Positions 63,022 through 64,000 of a DNA stretch of 64,000 nt are shown here, piece after piece. This DNA is from Dermacentor variabilis (taxonomy: Eukaryota; Arthropoda; Arachnida; Ixodida; Ixodidae). The stretch is taken from the NCBI RefSeq assembly GCF_050947875.1, contig NW_027460339.1, positions 1 to 64,000 of the forward strand, in the 5' to 3' direction. Numbering within the stretch: the stretch's first letter is position 1; every line of letters begins with the position of its first letter. The position numbers were made by a program, and so were the translations under genes. The notes under the pieces are model-generated. The model had not been told where the DNA came from and made no database searches. It saw only the letters and a program-made list of their open reading frames with translations.

Positions 63022-64000
63022 GTGGTTTTGCAGAAAACTGCGTCCGCGTCTCCCAAAAGATGCATGCGCATGCTAAAAACGCGTTTTGGCACAAATTCAT
63101 GTGCGGGTGCTAAAAAGAGCAGCATCGGCATGCTTTTCACGTCGTTTGGTAGAAATCCACGCGCGCGTTCTGCCAAAAGCACCATTTGCATGCACATCGT
63201 GTGGTTTTGCAGAAAACTGCGTCCGCGTCTACCAAAAGATGCATGCGCATGCTTAAAACGCGTTTTGGCACAAATCCATGTGCGGGTGCTAAAAAGAGCA
63301 GAATCGGCATGCTTTTCACGTCGTTTGGTAGAAATCCACGCGCGCGTTCTGCCAAAAGCACCCTTTGCATGCATATCGTGTGGTTTTGCAGAAAACTGCG
63401 TCCGCGTCTCCCAAAAGATGCATGTGCATGCTAAAAACGCGTTTTTTCTCAAAACCATGTGCGGGTGCTAAAAAGAGCAGCATCGGCATGCTTTTCACGT
63501 CGTTTGGTAGAAATCCCCGCGCGCGTTCTGCCAAAAGCACCATTTGCATGCATGTCGTGTGGTTTAGCAGAAAACTGCGTCCGCGTCTACCAAAAGATGC
63601 ATGTGCATGCTTAAAACGCGTTTTGGCACAAATCCATGTGCGGGTGCTAAAAAGAGCAGCATCGGCATGCTTTTCACGTCGTTTGGTAGAAATCCACGCG
63701 CGGATTCTGCCAAAAGCACCATTTGCATGCATATCGTGTGGTTTTGCAGAAAACTGCGTCCGCGTCTACCAAAAGATGCATGCGCATGCTTAAAACGCGT
63801 TTTGGCACAAATCCGTGTGCGGGTGCTAAAAAGAGCAGCATCGGCATGCTTTTCACGTCGTTTGGTAGAAATCCCCGCGCGCGTTCTGCCAAAAGCACCA
63901 TTTGCATGCATGTCGTGTGGTTTTGCAGAAAACTGCGTCCGCGTCTACCAAAAGATGCATGTGCATGCTTAAAACGCGTTTTGGCACAAATCCATGTGCG
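63022..64000 (+). repeat. 23-monomer-spaced HOR segment, copy 2 (cut by window end)
   Basis: Second copy of 58905-59883, apparently identical and running to the window edge, so the true extent of this duplication cannot be seen. The last monomer starts at 63971 and is truncated after 30 bases. Confidence 0.85.

Larger units (their letters stand above)
1..64000 (+). repeat. 179-bp satellite DNA array (about 357.5 monomers, head to tail)
   Basis: The window consists entirely of one tandem repeat. The palindrome AAAACGCGTTTT recurs at 72, 251, 430 and so on to 63971, and 357 complete monomers fit between the first and last. All copies lie in the same orientation. The consensus monomer is about 49% GC with equal C and G (44 each by hand count). 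Adjacent monomers differ at a few positions, while monomers several kilobases apart can be identical, which is higher-order repeat organisation. Array length, purity and a monomer near nucleosomal length resemble centromeric or pericentromeric satellites of eukaryotes; that location is inference, since nothing outside the array is visible. No stretch of the window holds a gene or unrelated sequence. The family is not one I recognise. Confidence 0.98.

Noticed and set aside
1..64000. CRISPR array
   Set aside because: Repeats are 179 bp with no unique spacers between them; every base belongs to the repeated unit.
1..64000. Telomere or subtelomere repeat
   Set aside because: No runs of TTAGGG, TTTAGGG or similar short G-rich units are visible anywhere.
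1..64000. 5S rRNA or tRNA gene cluster
   Set aside because: The period would suit a small gene cluster, but I see no conserved 5S internal control region or tRNA A/B boxes with cloverleaf pairing, and no terminator T-run after a gene-like segment.
1..64000. Kinetoplastid 177-bp minichromosome repeat
   Set aside because: Monomer length is similar, but that repeat as I know it is AT-rich, whereas this monomer is about 49% GC with many CpG and shares no recognised sequence.

Overview
The whole 64 kb window is one uninterrupted, head-to-tail satellite DNA array. The monomer is 179 bp. Taking the AAAACGCGTTTT palindrome as the monomer start, the first complete monomer begins at 72 and the last, incomplete one begins at 63971. 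That gives 357 complete monomers in 63,899 bp, four bases short of 357 x 179. I can account for all four with eight single-base indels (two insertions, six deletions), so about 349 of 357 monomers are exactly 179 bp. I see no strand switch, no inserted transposon, no unrelated spacer and no gene.

The monomer is itself three diverged copies of a roughly 60 bp ancestral unit, with homologous anchors spaced 60, 60 and 59 bp. Each sub-unit ends in GCATGC. This nested structure (60 bp unit, 179 bp trimer, multi-monomer higher-order repeats) explains why translations in almost every frame show a 20-residue period and why similar open frames recur every 179 bp. Since 179 is not a multiple of three, the frame rotates from monomer to monomer. 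I therefore annotate no protein-coding gene.

Above the monomer level there is a mosaic of higher-order repeats (HORs). From 1 to about 14 kb, blocks derived from one roughly 7 kb (39-monomer) unit are reused. From 15,107 to about 24 kb, a 21-22 monomer unit (about 3.8-3.9 kb) is tandemly repeated. From about 24 to 31 kb there are diverged copies of the first type. From about 31.1 to 49.4 kb a distinct family, with its own diagnostic variants, is shuffled by 5-, 7- and 13-monomer duplications and longer ones. From 49.4 to 54.4 kb a 14-monomer unit is duplicated with only about four differences seen, followed by a 3-monomer HOR (54.06-55.85 kb) and an older copy of the 14-mer. The last kilobase repeats 58.9-59.9 kb at a distance of 23 monomers.

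Such a long, pure HOR satellite with a near-nucleosome-length monomer points to a eukaryotic chromosome, most likely centromeric or pericentromeric heterochromatin from a long-read assembly. Composition (about 49% GC in the monomer, 15 CpG per monomer, above random expectation) does not let me name the species, and I do not recognise the family. No CENP-B box, telomere repeat, rRNA or tRNA gene was seen. All identity statements come from reading the sequence by eye, so block edges are approximate to within tens of bases unless stated.
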